Shown piece by piece: positions 18,091 to 29,630 of a stretch of DNA of 64,000 bases. Numbering within the stretch: position 1 is the first letter of the stretch; each line of letters opens with the position of its first letter. The position numbers and the translations under genes were made by a program. The notes under the pieces are model-generated. The model worked only from the letters and a program-made list of their open reading frames with translations. It was not told the DNA's origin and did no database searches. Source of the stretch: Rhodobacter calidifons (GTDB lineage: Bacteria > Pseudomonadota > Alphaproteobacteria > Rhodobacterales > Rhodobacteraceae); the NCBI RefSeq assembly GCF_011174775.1, contig NZ_JAANHS010000004.1, forward strand, positions 62,001-126,000, read 5' to 3'.

Positions 18091-19446
18091 ATGAGCCAGA
18101 TTTCGCAACTTGCCCGCCTTGGGTTATTCGACGCCCGCGTGCCGCGCTATACGTCCTACCCGACGGCGCCGCATTTCGGGCCGGAGGTCGGCCCGGGCGA
18201 GTTCGTCCGCTGGATCGAGGCGGTGCCGGAGTTCAGCGAGATCTCGCTGTACGTCCATGTGCCCTTCTGCCGCCGCCTGTGCTGGTTCTGCGCCTGCCGG
18301 ACGCAGGGCACCGCCTCGGACGCGCCGGTGCAGGCCTATGTCCAGGTCCTGAAGGACGAGCTGGACCTTCTGCGCGCGCATCTGCCGCGCGGTGTCACGC
18401 TGTCCCGCCTGCACTGGGGCGGGGGAACGCCGACGCTGCTTGGCCCCGACCTGATGCGCGACCTGGCCGAGCGGATCCAGGCGGTTGCGCCTCTGGCGGC
18501 GGATGGCGAGTTCTCGGTCGAGATCGATCCGAACGAGATCGACGATGCCCGGCTGGACGCGCTGGCAGCCGCGGGAATGAACCGCGCCTCGATCGGCGTG
18601 CAGGACTTCGACCCGAAGATCCAGCAGGCCATCGGGCGCGAGCAGGGCTATGAGCTGACCCGCGACGTGGCCGCCCGGATCCGCGACCGGGGCGTGGCCA
18701 GCCTGAACACCGACATCCTGTATGGCCTGCCGTTCCAGACCGGGCCGCGCATCGCGGCTTCGGTGCAGAAGCTGCTGACGCTGTCGCCGGATCGCGTCGC
18801 GCTTTACGGCTACGCCCACGTGCCCTGGATGAGCCGCCGGCAGCAGATGATCCCCTCCGACGCCATGCCGACCCCGGAAGAGCGCCTCGCCCTGTTCGAG
18901 ACCGCGCGGCAGTTGTTCCTCTGGGATGGCTATGTCGAGGTTGGCATCGACCATTTCGCCCGGCCCGAGGACGGCTTGGCCCGGGCCCTGCGCGCCGGGA
19001 CTTTGCGGCGGAACTTCCAGGGCTACACCGACGATCCGGCCAGGGTCCTGATCGGGCTTGGCGCCTCGTCGATCAGCCGGTTTCCGCAAGGCTACGCCCA
19101 GAACGCCTCTGGCACGGCCGAACATACCCGGGCGATCCGCGCGGGGCGCTTCTCGACCCAGCGCGGCCATGCCTTCCGGGGCGAGGATCTCTTGCGGGGC
19201 CGGATCATCGAGGCGCTGATGTGCGACTTCCGCGTGTCGCGGGCCGAGTTGCTGCGCGATTTCGACACGGATCCCGGCCGTATTGCCGAGCTTTTCCGTC
19301 TGGCCTCGACCGGCTTCGGTGACATGGTGCAGGTGACCGAAGAGGGCCTGTTCATCCCGGAACGCGCCCGCCCCCTGACCCGGATGATCGCCCGCGCCTT
19401 CGATGCCTATGACAGCGAGAAGGCCAAGCACTCCTCGGCCATCTGA
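18091..19446 (+). CDS. hemN: Oxygen-independent coproporphyrinogen III dehydrogenase
   Basis: A 451-residue radical-SAM enzyme that converts coproporphyrinogen III to protoporphyrinogen IX without oxygen, in the cytoplasm. The cluster motif CRRLCWFCAC (CX3CX2C plus a fourth Cys) is at residues ~62-71. The N-terminal YTSYPTAPHF, the GGGTPTLL and the EIDPNEIDDARLDAL segments are HemN signatures distinguishing it from HemW-like proteins. ATG 18091 matches homologues' N-termini. It is transcribed away from fnrL from a predicted FnrL-activated promoter, consistent with anaerobic haem supply. Hairpins follow the stop. Confidence 0.95.
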   Translation: MSQISQLARLGLFDARVPRYTSYPTAPHFGPEVGPGEFVRWIEAVPEFSEISLYVHVPFCRRLCWFCACRTQGTASDAPVQAYVQVLKDELDLLRAHLPRGVTLSRLHWGGGTPTLLGPDLMRDLAERIQAVAPLAADGEFSVEIDPNEIDDARLDALAAAGMNRASIGVQDFDPKIQQAIGREQGYELTRDVAARIRDRGVASLNTDILYGLPFQTGPRIAASVQKLLTLSPDRVALYGYAHVPWMSRRQQMIPSDAMPTPEERLALFETARQLFLWDGYVEVGIDHFARPEDGLARALRAGTLRRNFQGYTDDPARVLIGLGASSISRFPQGYAQNASGTAEHTRAIRAGRFSTQRGHAFRGEDLLRGRIIEALMCDFRVSRAELLRDFDTDPGRIAELFRLASTGFGDMVQVTEEGLFIPERARPLTRMIARAFDAYDSEKAKHSSAI

Positions 19447-19456
19447 CCGGGCCGAA

Positions 19457-19499
19457 CCGGAGTTTGCAAAACTCCGGACCGATTTCCGCAGGAAATCGG
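19457..19499. terminator. Double-hairpin bidirectional terminator
   Basis: Two consecutive perfect hairpins fill the gap between convergent hemN and the glycosyltransferase gene. The first is CCGGAGTTT-GCA-AAACTCCGG (19457-19477), the second CCGATTTCC-GCA-GGAAATCGG (19479-19499). Each has a 9-bp stem and the same GCA loop. Symmetry lets them act on both strands. Confidence 0.82.
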
Positions 19500-19500
19500 C

Positions 19501-20724
19501 TCAGCCCCGGGACAGACGGGTCAGCAGATCGACTTGCCGGGGCAGGCAGACCGTGCGCAGGTCATAGCGTTCGCGCACCCGTCGGCGGGCGGCCTCGCGC
19601 AGCGGCAGGTAGGCTTCGGGCCGGGCCAGCGCGCCGATCAGCGCGGCCGACCAGCCGGACACATCGAAGAAGTCCACCAGCCGTCCGGTCTCGCCATCGC
19701 GGAGGACCTCCGCCACCGGAGGCGTGTCCGAACCGACGACCAGCGCCCCGGCCGCCATGGCTTCGACCATCGACCAGGACAGGACGAAGGGATAGCTCAG
19801 ATAGGCATGCGCCCGGCTGACGTGGAACAGGTCAACCAGGCGGGCATAGGGCACCTTGCCGGTGAAATGGATCCGTGACAGGTCAAGCCGGTCGCCCAGT
19901 TCCTCCAGCAGGACCTCCTTCCAGCTCCGCCCGTCCTTCGGCAGCTGGCCATAGCTCGCCTCATGGCCGCCGACGATGACCACCTGCGCGTCGGGCCGGG
20001 CCGCCAGCACCGCGGGCAGGGCACGCATGAAGATGTGGAAACCCCGATAGGGTTCCAGATTGCGCGCGACATAGGTCAGGACCTCGTCACCCCGGGCCAG
20101 CACCCTGCCGTCCGGCAGGGTGAACCGCGCTTCGGCAGGCGGAGCCAGCCGGTCGCAATCCACGCCGTCGAAGATCACCTCCAGCCGGTCCCGCAAGGCA
20201 GGCGGATGCGTGCTGGCCTGCCATTCGGTCGGGGCGACCCCGGCATCGGCATGGATCAGCGCCTGCGCCAGATAGGCCGCCCGAGACTGCGCGATCATCA
20301 CCTGGTCGAAACCGGCGGTCTGGAACTCGGGGTCGAAACCGACATCGGCGCCAAGGCCGCGATAGTAGAACTCGGCAAAGACCAGAAGCCTCGCCTCGGG
20401 CCAGACTTCCTTCAGGAACAGGGTCTCGCCCCAGCCGGAATGGCCGTAGATCACATCGGGCACATAGCCTTCGGCGCGCAGCTTCTGCGCAAGGCGCGCC
20501 ACGACGACGCCCCGGTCGCTCATCATCGTGAAGGTGCGGCCAAGCCGCGTGGCCGCAGGGTCAACCGGCGGCGCCTGAAAGCTGTAGCACAGGGTCGGAA
20601 CGTTGGTCGTCTTGCCGTTCGTCGCATCGGTGATTGCGCGCACATCATGCCCGCGCCGCTGCATTTCGGGCGCGAGATGCAGGAACTGGCCGGGAAAGTT
20701 CTGGTGGACGAAGAGCAGTTTCAC
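19501..20724 (-). CDS. Glycosyltransferase family 4 protein
   Basis: A 407-residue GT-B-fold glycosyltransferase. The N-terminal half begins MKLLFVHQNFPGQFLHLAPE. The C-terminal nucleotide-sugar domain holds VLTYVARNLEPYRGFHIFMRAL and the GT4 E-x7-E-like region SMVEAMAAGALVVGSDTPPVAEVL. It probably uses a nucleotide sugar to build an envelope or exopolysaccharide glycan at the cytoplasmic face. Its start lies just three bases past the yejF stop, so it probably ends the yej transcript. Acceptor and donor are unknown. Confidence 0.88.
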   Translation of the reverse strand: MKLLFVHQNFPGQFLHLAPEMQRRGHDVRAITDATNGKTTNVPTLCYSFQAPPVDPAATRLGRTFTMMSDRGVVVARLAQKLRAEGYVPDVIYGHSGWGETLFLKEVWPEARLLVFAEFYYRGLGADVGFDPEFQTAGFDQVMIAQSRAAYLAQALIHADAGVAPTEWQASTHPPALRDRLEVIFDGVDCDRLAPPAEARFTLPDGRVLARGDEVLTYVARNLEPYRGFHIFMRALPAVLAARPDAQVVIVGGHEASYGQLPKDGRSWKEVLLEELGDRLDLSRIHFTGKVPYARLVDLFHVSRAHAYLSYPFVLSWSMVEAMAAGALVVGSDTPPVAEVLRDGETGRLVDFFDVSGWSAALIGALARPEAYLPLREAARRRVRERYDLRTVCLPRQVDLLTRLSRG

Positions 20725-20727
20725 CCG

Positions 20728-22311
<1,584 letters not shown>

Positions 22312-22321
22312 CCTGCGCGCC

Positions 22322-23431
22322 TCACCGGAAGGTCTTGCGCGGGTCGAAGGCATCGCGGACGCCCTCGAAGATGAAGACCAGAAGCGACAGCATGATCGCA
22401 AAGGTGAAGAAAGCGACGAAGGCCAGATGCGGCGCCTGAAGGTTCTGCTGCGCCTGCCGGGTCAGCTGGCCCAGCGAGGGCAGGTCGGCCGGCAGGCCGA
22501 AGCCCAGGTAATCCAGCGAGGCCAGTGTGCCGATCGCCCCGGTGATGCCGAAGGGCAGCAGGGTCAGCGTCGCGACCAGGGCATTGGGCAGGACATGGCG
22601 GAACATGATCTGCGTGTCGCTGACGCCCAGCGCCCTTGCCGCGCGCACATATTCGAAGTTGCGCGCCCGCAGGAACTCGGCCCGCACCACGCCGACCAGC
22701 GCGGTCCAGCCAAAGGCCACCATCAGGCCGACCAGCAGCCAGAAGCTTTTCGACCAGACCGCCGTCAGGATGATGATGACATACAGCGTGGGCACCGAGG
22801 ACCAGAGCTCGATGAACCGCTGGAACAGAAGGTCGGTCAGCCCGCCGAAATAGCCCTGTACCGCGCCGGCGGCGATGCCGATGACCGTGGTCAGGAAGGT
22901 GACGATCAGCGCGAAGGTGACCGAGAGGCGGAAACCGTAGATCACCCGCGCCAGCACGTCGCGGCTGGTGTCGTCGGTTCCCAGCCAGTTCTGCGCCGAC
23001 GGCGGCCCCGGCGCGACGCCGCCCGTGTTGACAATGGTGTTGTAGCGGTAGGGGATCAGCGGCCAGAGCATCCAGCCCCGGTCAACCTCAACCCCTGCCG
23101 CGGTGCCGCTGCGTTCCACCTCGGCCCGGATGCCGTCGGGATCGTCCCAGCAGGCCTCGGACCCGGCGGCGACGATCAGGCATTTCACCTCGGGCGTGGT
23201 GTAGTCGGCCTCGGTCCTCAGATCGCCGCCGAAGGCGGTTTCCGGGTAGAAGCGGAAGACCGGCATGTAATAGCCGCCCTGGTACTTCACCAGGACCGGT
23301 CGATCGTTGGCGATCAGTTCGGCGAAGAGCGAGATGCCGTACAGCACCAGCAGGATCCAGAGCGACCAATAGGCCCGCCGGTTGGACCTGAAGTTGCGCC
23401 AGCGGCGCTGGTTGAGGGCCGAAAGCGCCAT
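22322..23431 (-). CDS. yejE: ABC transporter permease YejE
   Basis: A 369-residue inner-membrane permease of the oligopeptide (DppC/OppC) type. A hydrophobic N-terminal segment (WSLWILLVLYGISLFAELIA) is followed by a long periplasmic insert containing YRYNTIVN, and then a core of about five segments with the EAA loop (EYVRAARALGVSDTQIMFRHVLPN). ATG 23431 shares its first base with the last base of the yejB stop (TGATG), showing coupling. The carboxy end FDPRKTFR is typical of YejE. Confidence 0.93.
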   Translation of the reverse strand: MALSALNQRRWRNFRSNRRAYWSLWILLVLYGISLFAELIANDRPVLVKYQGGYYMPVFRFYPETAFGGDLRTEADYTTPEVKCLIVAAGSEACWDDPDGIRAEVERSGTAAGVEVDRGWMLWPLIPYRYNTIVNTGGVAPGPPSAQNWLGTDDTSRDVLARVIYGFRLSVTFALIVTFLTTVIGIAAGAVQGYFGGLTDLLFQRFIELWSSVPTLYVIIILTAVWSKSFWLLVGLMVAFGWTALVGVVRAEFLRARNFEYVRAARALGVSDTQIMFRHVLPNALVATLTLLPFGITGAIGTLASLDYLGFGLPADLPSLGQLTRQAQQNLQAPHLAFVAFFTFAIMLSLLVFIFEGVRDAFDPRKTFR

Positions 23432-24573
23432 CAGCCGCGACTTTCGAAGTCGATCCTGGGATCGACGAAGACATACATCAGGTCCGACAGGATGCCGACC
23501 ACCAGCCCGATCAGCCCGAAGGCGAACAACGTGCCGAAGATCACCGGATAGTCGCGCTCCACCGCCGATTTGAAGCCAAGCTGCCCCAGGCCGTCCAGCG
23601 AAAAGATGACCTCGATCAGAAGGCTCGACCCGAAGAAGACCGACAGGAAGACGCCGGGAAAGCCCGCGATCACGATCAGCATGGCATTGCGGAACACATG
23701 GCCGTACAGCACGCGGCTTTCCGACAGGCCCTTGGCGCGGGCGGTCATCACATACTGCTTCTTGATCTCGTCCAGGAAGCTGTTCTTCGTCAGCAGCGTC
23801 AGCACTGCAAAGGACGAGATCAGCTGCGCCGTGACCGGCAGCGTGATGTGCCAGAGATAGTCCTTGATCTTGCCCCAGAGCGACAGGTCGGACCAGTTGT
23901 CGCTGGTCAGTCCGCGCAGCGGGAACCACTGGAAATAGGACCCGCCGGCAAAGACGACCATCAGCATGATCGCGAAGAGGAAGCCGGGAATGGCATAGGC
24001 CGCGATGATGATGCCGCTGGTCCAGGTGTCAAAGCGCGTCCCGTCATGCACCGCCTTGCGGATGCCCAGCGGGATCGAGACCAGATAGGCGATCAGCGTG
24101 GACCACAGGCCCAGGGTGATCGACACCGGCATCTTCTCGATCACCAGATCCACCACCGAGATCGACCGGAAGTAGCTTTGCCCGAAATCCAGCGTCAGAT
24201 ACTTGCCCATCATGATCAGGAACCGCTCGGCCGCCGGGATCGCCTCCTTCTCGCATTCGGGCGCGTTCAGCGACGGGGTGCCGGTGAAGCCTTCCGCGCA
24301 GACGATGCGGGCAAAGCCGAACTGCACCTCCAGCCGGGCCAGGAATTCGGGCGGCAGGCCGCGGGCACCGACATAGCCGCCGTCCTCTTCCTGCACCCCG
24401 CCCCCGGCCGAGCCCGAGAGGTTCTGGATCGAATCCCCCTCGCCCTCGAACCGGGCCTGGATCTGCTGGATCGGCCCGCCGGGGACGAACTGGGTCAGCG
24501 CGAAGTTGATCAGCATCACCCCGAACAGCGTCGGGATGACCAGCAACAGCCTTCGAAGGATATAGGCGCCCAA
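23431..24573 (-). CDS. yejB: ABC transporter permease YejB
   Basis: A 380-residue permease of the DppB/OppB type, partner of YejE. It opens with the usual [21 protein letters not shown] segment and the motif [11 protein letters not shown] periplasmic insert of about 100 residues comes next, and then the membrane core with EAA loop [24 protein letters not shown]. The end [12 protein letters not shown] is normal. It is 19 bp downstream of yejA. The ATG start is followed immediately by the first membrane helix. Confidence 0.93.
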   Translation of the reverse strand: MGAYILRRLLLVIPTLFGVMLINFALTQFVPGGPIQQIQARFEGEGDSIQNLSGSAGGGVQEEDGGYVGARGLPPEFLARLEVQFGFARIVCAEGFTGTPSLNAPECEKEAIPAAERFLIMMGKYLTLDFGQSYFRSISVVDLVIEKMPVSITLGLWSTLIAYLVSIPLGIRKAVHDGTRFDTWTSGIIIAAYAIPGFLFAIMLMVVFAGGSYFQWFPLRGLTSDNWSDLSLWGKIKDYLWHITLPVTAQLISSFAVLTLLTKNSFLDEIKKQYVMTARAKGLSESRVLYGHVFRNAMLIVIAGFPGVFLSVFFGSSLLIEVIFSLDGLGQLGFKSAVERDYPVIFGTLFAFGLIGLVVGILSDLMYVFVDPRIDFESRG

Positions 24574-24592
24574 GATCCCTGCCCGTTCGTGG

Positions 24593-26506
24593 TTACTTCA
24601 GCACGCCCCTGGCCTTCAGCGCGTCGGCCTTTTCGGCGTTGTACCACCAGATCGACAGTTCGCCTACCGAATAGGGCGGCAGGGTCTCGGGATGTTCGTA
24701 CATGTTGTAGTAGGCCACCCAGTTGTCCCGCTTGTAATAGCGCGGGACGATCACGTATTCCGACCGCAGCACCCGGTCCAGCGCCTTGATGACACTGGTC
24801 AGCTCCGCGCGGCTTTCGGCGGCCTCTACCTTGTCCAGCAGCCTGTCCACCGCCGGGTTGGCATAGCCCATGCGGTTGCGGCTGGAGTTGTCCTTTGCCA
24901 CCGAGGCCCAGGCCTGCTTGAGCACGCTGCCCGGTTCCAGCCCGCCGTTGACCACGGTCGTCGGCAGCGCGTCGAAGTCGAAGTTCGGCGGGCTGGCGCG
25001 TTCCTGCAACTGCGGGTCGTCGATGATGTCGAAGCTGGCATCCACGCCAAGCGCGCGCAGGTTCTCGACATAGGCGTTCATCACCGGCAGAAGGTCGGTG
25101 CGGGAATGGACCATCTGCATCCGCAGCCTTTCGCCCTTGTCGTTGCGGCGGATGCCGTCACCGCCCACGGGCCAGCCCGCCTCGTCCAGCAGCGCCGAGG
25201 CCCGGCGCAGGTTCCGGCGGTCGAGATTGGTTTCCTCGGACGAGACCGAGCCCATCGGCACCTCGTCCGTCAGGATGCTGGCGGGCAGCAGGCCCTCATC
25301 GACCAGGGGTTGCAGCAGCGCAATCTCGTCCGGCCCGGGAACCCCGGTCGCGGCCATGTCCGAGTTTTCCCAGATCGAGTTCACCCGCGCGAACAGGCCG
25401 TAGAACAGCGCCTTGTTCGACCATTCGAAGTTGAACATCAGCCCCAGCGCCTGGCGCACGCGCGGGTCCTGGAACTGCGGCCGACGCAGGTTGAAGATGA
25501 TCGACTGCCCGCCGGCGATGTTGCCCGAGGGGATGACCTCCTTCACGATGTCGCCCGAAGTCACCGCCGGGAAGTTGTAGTCACTGGCCCAGCGCTTCGG
25601 CAGGCTCTCGTTGCGGAAGGTGTAGACCCCGGCCTTGAAGGCCTCCATCGCCGCGTTGTCATCGCCGAAATACTCGATCCGGATCCGGTCGAAATTGTTC
25701 TGGCCGATGTTCAGCGGATGCTTCTCGCCCCAGTAGTCCGGGTCGCGCGCATAGATGATCTGCTGGCCCGGCTTGAAGCTTTCCAGCACATAGGGTCCGG
25801 TGCCCAGGAAGGGCTCCAGGCTGGATTTCTCCAGGTCCCGGTTGTTCTCCTCATAGTGCTTGCGCGAGAAGATCGGCGTGCTGCCCGCCTGTGCGGGCAT
25901 GTCGCGGAACGGCGTGCCGGGGGCGAAGGTGAACTTGATGCGATAGGGGTCCAGCACCTCGACCGACTGGTATTTCGCGTTCGACACCGCCCGGAACTCC
26001 GGGATGCCCTTGTCGCGGAACAGCTCGTAGCTGAACAGCACGTCGTCGGCGGTGAAGGGCGTGCCGTCCGAGAAGGTCACATCCTTGCGCAGGTTGAAGA
26101 TCACCCAGGACCGGTCCTCGGGGTATTCCATCGTCTCGCACAGAAGGCAGTAGGCGGCGCTGACATCGTCCAGCGTGCCCGACAGGATGGATTCGTAGAA
26201 GATCGAGGACAGGGCGGCCGAATTACCCGCGATGGCATAGGGGTTGAAGCTGTCGAAGCTGCCCGGCGCCCACTGGCTGATCTCGCCGCCCTTCGGCGCG
26301 TCGGGGTTCACATAGGGCAGGTGGGTGAAATCGGCCGGCAGGGCAAGATCGCCGAAGGTGGAAATGCCGTGCGACGTGATGACGGTCTCCGCCCGCACCG
26401 GCAGGGCCAGCGCACCCAGCGCCACCACAAGCGCCCCGGCCATCAGCGGGCCATGGCTCATCCGGGTCGCCTTCTCCGCTGCTGCCACCTGCTTGCCCCT
26501 GCGCAT
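24593..26506 (-). CDS. yejA: Peptide-type extracellular solute-binding protein YejA
   Basis: A 637-residue periplasmic binding protein (SBP family 5) of the YejABEF importer. After a charged N-terminus, a hydrophobic signal segment ([19 protein letters not shown]) ends in a signal-peptidase-I site. The mature protein has [20 protein letters not shown] and [20 protein letters not shown], typical of YejA. I chose ATG 26506, seven bases after AGGGGAGG, over an upstream ATG at 26533. It is first of the order yejA-yejB-yejE-yejF, separated from the cytochrome gene upstream by a terminator. Confidence 0.93.
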   Translation of the reverse strand: MRRGKQVAAAEKATRMSHGPLMAGALVVALGALALPVRAETVITSHGISTFGDLALPADFTHLPYVNPDAPKGGEISQWAPGSFDSFNPYAIAGNSAALSSIFYESILSGTLDDVSAAYCLLCETMEYPEDRSWVIFNLRKDVTFSDGTPFTADDVLFSYELFRDKGIPEFRAVSNAKYQSVEVLDPYRIKFTFAPGTPFRDMPAQAGSTPIFSRKHYEENNRDLEKSSLEPFLGTGPYVLESFKPGQQIIYARDPDYWGEKHPLNIGQNNFDRIRIEYFGDDNAAMEAFKAGVYTFRNESLPKRWASDYNFPAVTSGDIVKEVIPSGNIAGGQSIIFNLRRPQFQDPRVRQALGLMFNFEWSNKALFYGLFARVNSIWENSDMAATGVPGPDEIALLQPLVDEGLLPASILTDEVPMGSVSSEETNLDRRNLRRASALLDEAGWPVGGDGIRRNDKGERLRMQMVHSRTDLLPVMNAYVENLRALGVDASFDIIDDPQLQERASPPNFDFDALPTTVVNGGLEPGSVLKQAWASVAKDNSSRNRMGYANPAVDRLLDKVEAAESRAELTSVIKALDRVLRSEYVIVPRYYKRDNWVAYYNMYEHPETLPPYSVGELSIWWYNAEKADALKARGVLK

Positions 26507-26546
26507 CCGCCAGCCTCCCCTGATTGCCGTCACGCCAATTCATTCA

Positions 26547-26575
26547 TGGTAATCCACGCTTTGTCGAGGCAACAA
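26547..26575 (-). promoter_or_regulatory. Possible yejA promoter
   Basis: On the minus strand TTGTTG (26575-26570) is followed by a 17-bp spacer and TTACCA (26552-26547), about 40 bp before the chosen yejA start and just after the upstream terminator. The hexamers match the consensus only moderately. Confidence 0.3.
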
Positions 26576-26602
26576 GCCGCGATTGCGTGAGCATCCATGC
26601 AA

Positions 26603-26626
26603 AAGGCCGCCCCCATGGGCGGCCTT
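26603..26626 (-). terminator. Intrinsic terminator of the cytochrome c gene
   Basis: A perfect 10-bp stem, AAGGCCGCCC / GGGCGGCCTT, has a four-base loop. On the minus strand the stem runs into TTTT, making a standard intrinsic terminator 25 bp after the cytochrome gene and ahead of yejA. Confidence 0.85.
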
Positions 26627-26650
26627 GCAGGTTTTGCGGGCGTCCGTGGA

Positions 26651-27178
26651 TCAGGGATTGGCCGCAAGGTAGGCGATGACGTTGGCGCGGTCCTCGGGTT
26701 TCGGCAGGCCGGCAAAGGCCATCTTGGTGCCGGGGATCGCCTTCTTGGGGTTCTCCAGGTAGGCGAAAAGCGCCTCTTCCGTCCAGGGCTCGGCCGACTT
26801 GGCGGCCATCGCCTCGGAATAGGAATACCCTTGCACCGCCGCAAGGTTTCGACCGACGACACCGTTCAGATGCGGGCCGACGCCATTGGACCCGTCCAGC
26901 TTGTGGCAGGATCCGCATTTCTTGAACACGGCTTCCCCCGCAACCGGATCGGCCGAGGCCATCAGCGCCGCCACATCCACCGTCTCGGCCTCAGCCTCGG
27001 CCGGCGCGGCCTCTTCGCCGGTGTCGATGATATAGGCCTGGGTCACGCCACCTTCCGCGCCATGGCCCGTCGCCCCGACGTGATAGAGCCCGTCCGCAGC
27101 CCAGTTCACCAGCATCAGGACCAGAAGCGAGCCGCAGACCGAGCCCACCGCCTTGGTCATCGTCATCGTGTCGAACAT
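26651..27178 (-). CDS. Membrane-anchored cytochrome c (c-552 / CycM type)
   Basis: A 175-residue electron carrier. An uncleaved N-terminal membrane helix ([23 protein letters not shown]) is followed by an acidic/alanine-rich linker and a class I cytochrome c domain. The haem-binding motif is CGSCH in [15 protein letters not shown], and the distal Met is in [11 protein letters not shown]. The layout matches Paracoccus c-552 and Rhodobacter c-y, which link the bc1 complex to terminal oxidases in the periplasm. ATG 27178 follows AGGTGA. It is divergent from pheA and ends at its own terminator. Confidence 0.9.
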   Translation of the reverse strand: MFDTMTMTKAVGSVCGSLLVLMLVNWAADGLYHVGATGHGAEGGVTQAYIIDTGEEAAPAEAEAETVDVAALMASADPVAGEAVFKKCGSCHKLDGSNGVGPHLNGVVGRNLAAVQGYSYSEAMAAKSAEPWTEEALFAYLENPKKAIPGTKMAFAGLPKPEDRANVIAYLAANP

Positions 27179-27301
27179 GGGTCTCACCTATCTGGGGTCT
27201 TCCGTCGCCGCGTATCTATTCGCTTCCCCCGCCCGGTTTCAAGGTGTAGACGCGCGACGAAACGCCCCAAAGGGCAGGTTTTCGACAGGGGAAGGTATCG
27301 G

Positions 27302-28135
27302 ATGGCCGGTCGCATCGCCTTTCAGGGAGAGCTTGGCGCCTATTCGCATCAGGCCTGCCGCCAGTCCCGCCCCGGGATGGAGCCGGTTCCCTCCACCACT
27401 TTCGAGGAAGTGGTGGACAAGGTCGCAAGGGGCGAGGTGGACCTTGGCATGCTGGCGGTCGAGAATTCCACCTATGGCCGGGTGGCCGATGTCCATTCGC
27501 TGTTGCCGCGCGCCGGGCTGCATATCGTGGACGAGGCCTTCGTCCGGGTGCATGTGAACCTGCTGGGCGTGAAGGGCGCGCGCCTTGCAGAGGTGAAGGA
27601 AGCGCATGGCCATGTGGTGATCCTGCCGCAATGCGCGGGCTTCCTGAAGGCGCATGGCATCAAGAGCCGCGTCAGCAGCGACAATGCCCGAGCCGCGCGC
27701 GAGGTGGCCGAGGCGGGGGACAGGTCCCGCGCCGCCCTGGCCAGCGAACTGGCCGCCGAGATCTACGGGCTGGACGTTCTGGCCCGCCACATCGAGGACC
27801 AGGCGAACAACACCACCCGTTTCCTGGTGATGTCGCGCGACCCCGACCACAGCCGGCGCGGCAGGGGGAAGATGATCACCACCTTCACCTTCCGCGTCCG
27901 CAACATCCCCGCCGCGCTTTACAAGGCGCTGGGCGGGTTCGCCACCAACGGGGTGAACATGACCAAGCTGGAAAGCTACATGGTCGGCGGCAGCTTCACC
28001 GCGACCGAGTTCTACGCCGACATCGAAGGCCACCCCGAGGACGCGAACGTCGCCCTGGCGCTGGAGGAACTGCGCTATTTCACCTCGGAGCTGCGCATCC
28101 TGGGCGTCTATCCGGCCGCCCGCGAGCGCGGTTAG
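27302..28135 (+). CDS. pheA: Prephenate dehydratase
   Basis: A 277-residue monofunctional enzyme converting prephenate to phenylpyruvate for phenylalanine synthesis. The catalytic domain has IAFQGELGAYSHQA, the ENSTYGRV loop and the TRF signature (NNTTRFLVM). A C-terminal ACT domain follows (FRVRNIPAALYKALGGFATNGVNMT), giving feedback control by phenylalanine. The usual ESRP of the ligand site reads ESYM here. ATG 27302 follows AGGGGAAGG. There is no chorismate mutase domain, as expected for alphaproteobacteria. Confidence 0.93.
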   Translation: MAGRIAFQGELGAYSHQACRQSRPGMEPVPSTTFEEVVDKVARGEVDLGMLAVENSTYGRVADVHSLLPRAGLHIVDEAFVRVHVNLLGVKGARLAEVKEAHGHVVILPQCAGFLKAHGIKSRVSSDNARAAREVAEAGDRSRAALASELAAEIYGLDVLARHIEDQANNTTRFLVMSRDPDHSRRGRGKMITTFTFRVRNIPAALYKALGGFATNGVNMTKLESYMVGGSFTATEFYADIEGHPEDANVALALEELRYFTSELRILGVYPAARERG

Positions 28136-28147
28136 GGCAAGGCGCGC

Positions 28148-28624
28148 TCAGACCGAGGCAAGGCTGCGGTCGTAGCGGTCCTTGATCCGTGCGCCAAGCT
28201 GGCCAAGCCGGGCCTCGAACCGCGCCGTGGCCCGCCCCTTGGCCAGCCGCATCGTGTTGATGAACAGCCGCGCCGCCAGGGTCTTGGGCCTGAATTCAAG
28301 ATCGACCCTGATCCGGCTGCGGCGCGGCGACAGGACCATGATCTCCACCCGGCTTGTGCCCTCGACCGAAGGGCTGTCGATGCCCAGCGCAAAGCGCTGG
28401 TCCGGCGTCATTTCGGTGATCCGCAAATGGACCTTCCGCGCCTTGCCGCGGAAATGCCCCCGCACCCGCCATTCCGCCCCGACCCCCATCAGCGGCGAGC
28501 CGGGCGGCCGCTCGATCTCGACCCCGTTGCGGATCGCCTCGCGTTCCCAGGACGCATGGTCGGTCAGGACGGAGAATACCGCGGCTGCGGGAACTTCCAG
28601 GTCGGTCTTGGCCGTCAGTTTCAT
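28148..28624 (-). CDS. SRPBCC (START-like) family protein
   Basis: A 158-residue cytoplasmic protein of the SRPBCC/polyketide-cyclase-like fold. It begins MKLTAKTDLEVPAAAVFSVLTDHASWEREA, the usual opening strand and helix of this fold, and ends with a helix. The fold binds hydrophobic ligands, but members vary in function and no ligand can be assigned. ATG 28624 follows GGAGA. It is convergent with pheA and just downstream of nudC in the same direction. Confidence 0.72.
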   Translation of the reverse strand: MKLTAKTDLEVPAAAVFSVLTDHASWEREAIRNGVEIERPPGSPLMGVGAEWRVRGHFRGKARKVHLRITEMTPDQRFALGIDSPSVEGTSRVEIMVLSPRRSRIRVDLEFRPKTLAARLFINTMRLAKGRATARFEARLGQLGARIKDRYDRSLASV

Positions 28625-28679
28625 TCGCTCTCCGCAGGTTGGGCGCCGGGCGCGGGATATGCCGCCGGGGATGATCGGG

Positions 28680-29630
28680 TCAATCCAGCCGATCCGCAAG
28701 CCAGTTGCGCAGGATGAAATGCGCGATGGCGCCCTTGCGGCTGGGCCGGATCACCGGATGCCGGCCGGCGAAGGCCTGGACCAGCTCCTCGCGGCTGACC
28801 CAGAGCGCGGCCTCCAGCTCCTCGGGGTCAAGGCGGATCTCGTCGGTCAGGGCCTCGGTCCGCGCGCCGATCATCAGCGAGGCGGGAAAGGGCCAGGGCT
28901 GGCTGGCCAGATAGCCGACCGGCCCGCAGGTGATGCCGGTCTCCTCCATCACCTCGCGGCGCACGGCGGCCTCGATGGTCTCTCCGGGTTCGACAAAGCC
29001 CGCCAGCAGCGAGAACATCCCCTCGGGCCAGCCGGGACTGCGGCCCAGAAGCACCGAATTGCCCCGCGTCACCAGCATGATGACCACCGGATCGGTGCGC
29101 GGAAAGTGCTGCGCTCCGCAGGCCGGACAGGTCCGCTGCCAGCCACCCTGCGCCATTTCGGACGGAGCGCCGCAGGTCGAACAGAAGCGGTGGCTGCGGT
29201 GCCACTGGACCAGGGCCTTGGCGGTGGCAACCAGCTCTGCCTCGCGCGGGTCCAGCGCGGTCATCACCCCGCGCAGTTCGGCAAAGCCCGCCTCCTCGCC
29301 GATTGCCGGGTGCCGCTGGACCGAGGGATCGAAGAACCCGGCCTGCACCGCTTCGGCCCCGGCTTCGGGCGACCAGTCGGACAGATCGGCGGCAAAGCGG
29401 GGGGTTCCCGCGTCCAGTCCCAGAAAGACCGGCGGACCGGCCAGGGCCAGCACCGGATGCCCGGCCGCCACCCAGTGCGGGCGACCATCGCGGATCAGGG
29501 GCTTGCCGCGCCAGACCGGCAGCACCAGGCCCGTTGCCAGGGCCCGGCCCAGTCCCTCGACATCGCGCCGCAAGGGCGCCTGCCTGTCCAGCCCGGATCC
29601 CCCGAAGGTGACTGTTTCTGCGATGCGCAT
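28680..29630 (-). CDS. nudC: NAD(+) diphosphatase NudC
   Basis: A 316-residue Nudix hydrolase that splits NADH/NAD to NMN and AMP and removes NAD caps from RNA. A zinc ribbon with two CxxC pairs (RFCSTCGAP and RTCPACGAQHFPR) lies at residues ~148-172. The Nudix box follows: GFVEPGETIEAAVRREVMEETGI. The NudC-specific SQPWPFPASLM motif is present. The N-terminal domain is divergent, as in other alphaproteobacteria. The frame begins at ATG 29630. Confidence 0.93.
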   Translation of the reverse strand: MRIAETVTFGGSGLDRQAPLRRDVEGLGRALATGLVLPVWRGKPLIRDGRPHWVAAGHPVLALAGPPVFLGLDAGTPRFAADLSDWSPEAGAEAVQAGFFDPSVQRHPAIGEEAGFAELRGVMTALDPREAELVATAKALVQWHRSHRFCSTCGAPSEMAQGGWQRTCPACGAQHFPRTDPVVIMLVTRGNSVLLGRSPGWPEGMFSLLAGFVEPGETIEAAVRREVMEETGITCGPVGYLASQPWPFPASLMIGARTEALTDEIRLDPEELEAALWVSREELVQAFAGRHPVIRPSRKGAIAHFILRNWLADRLD

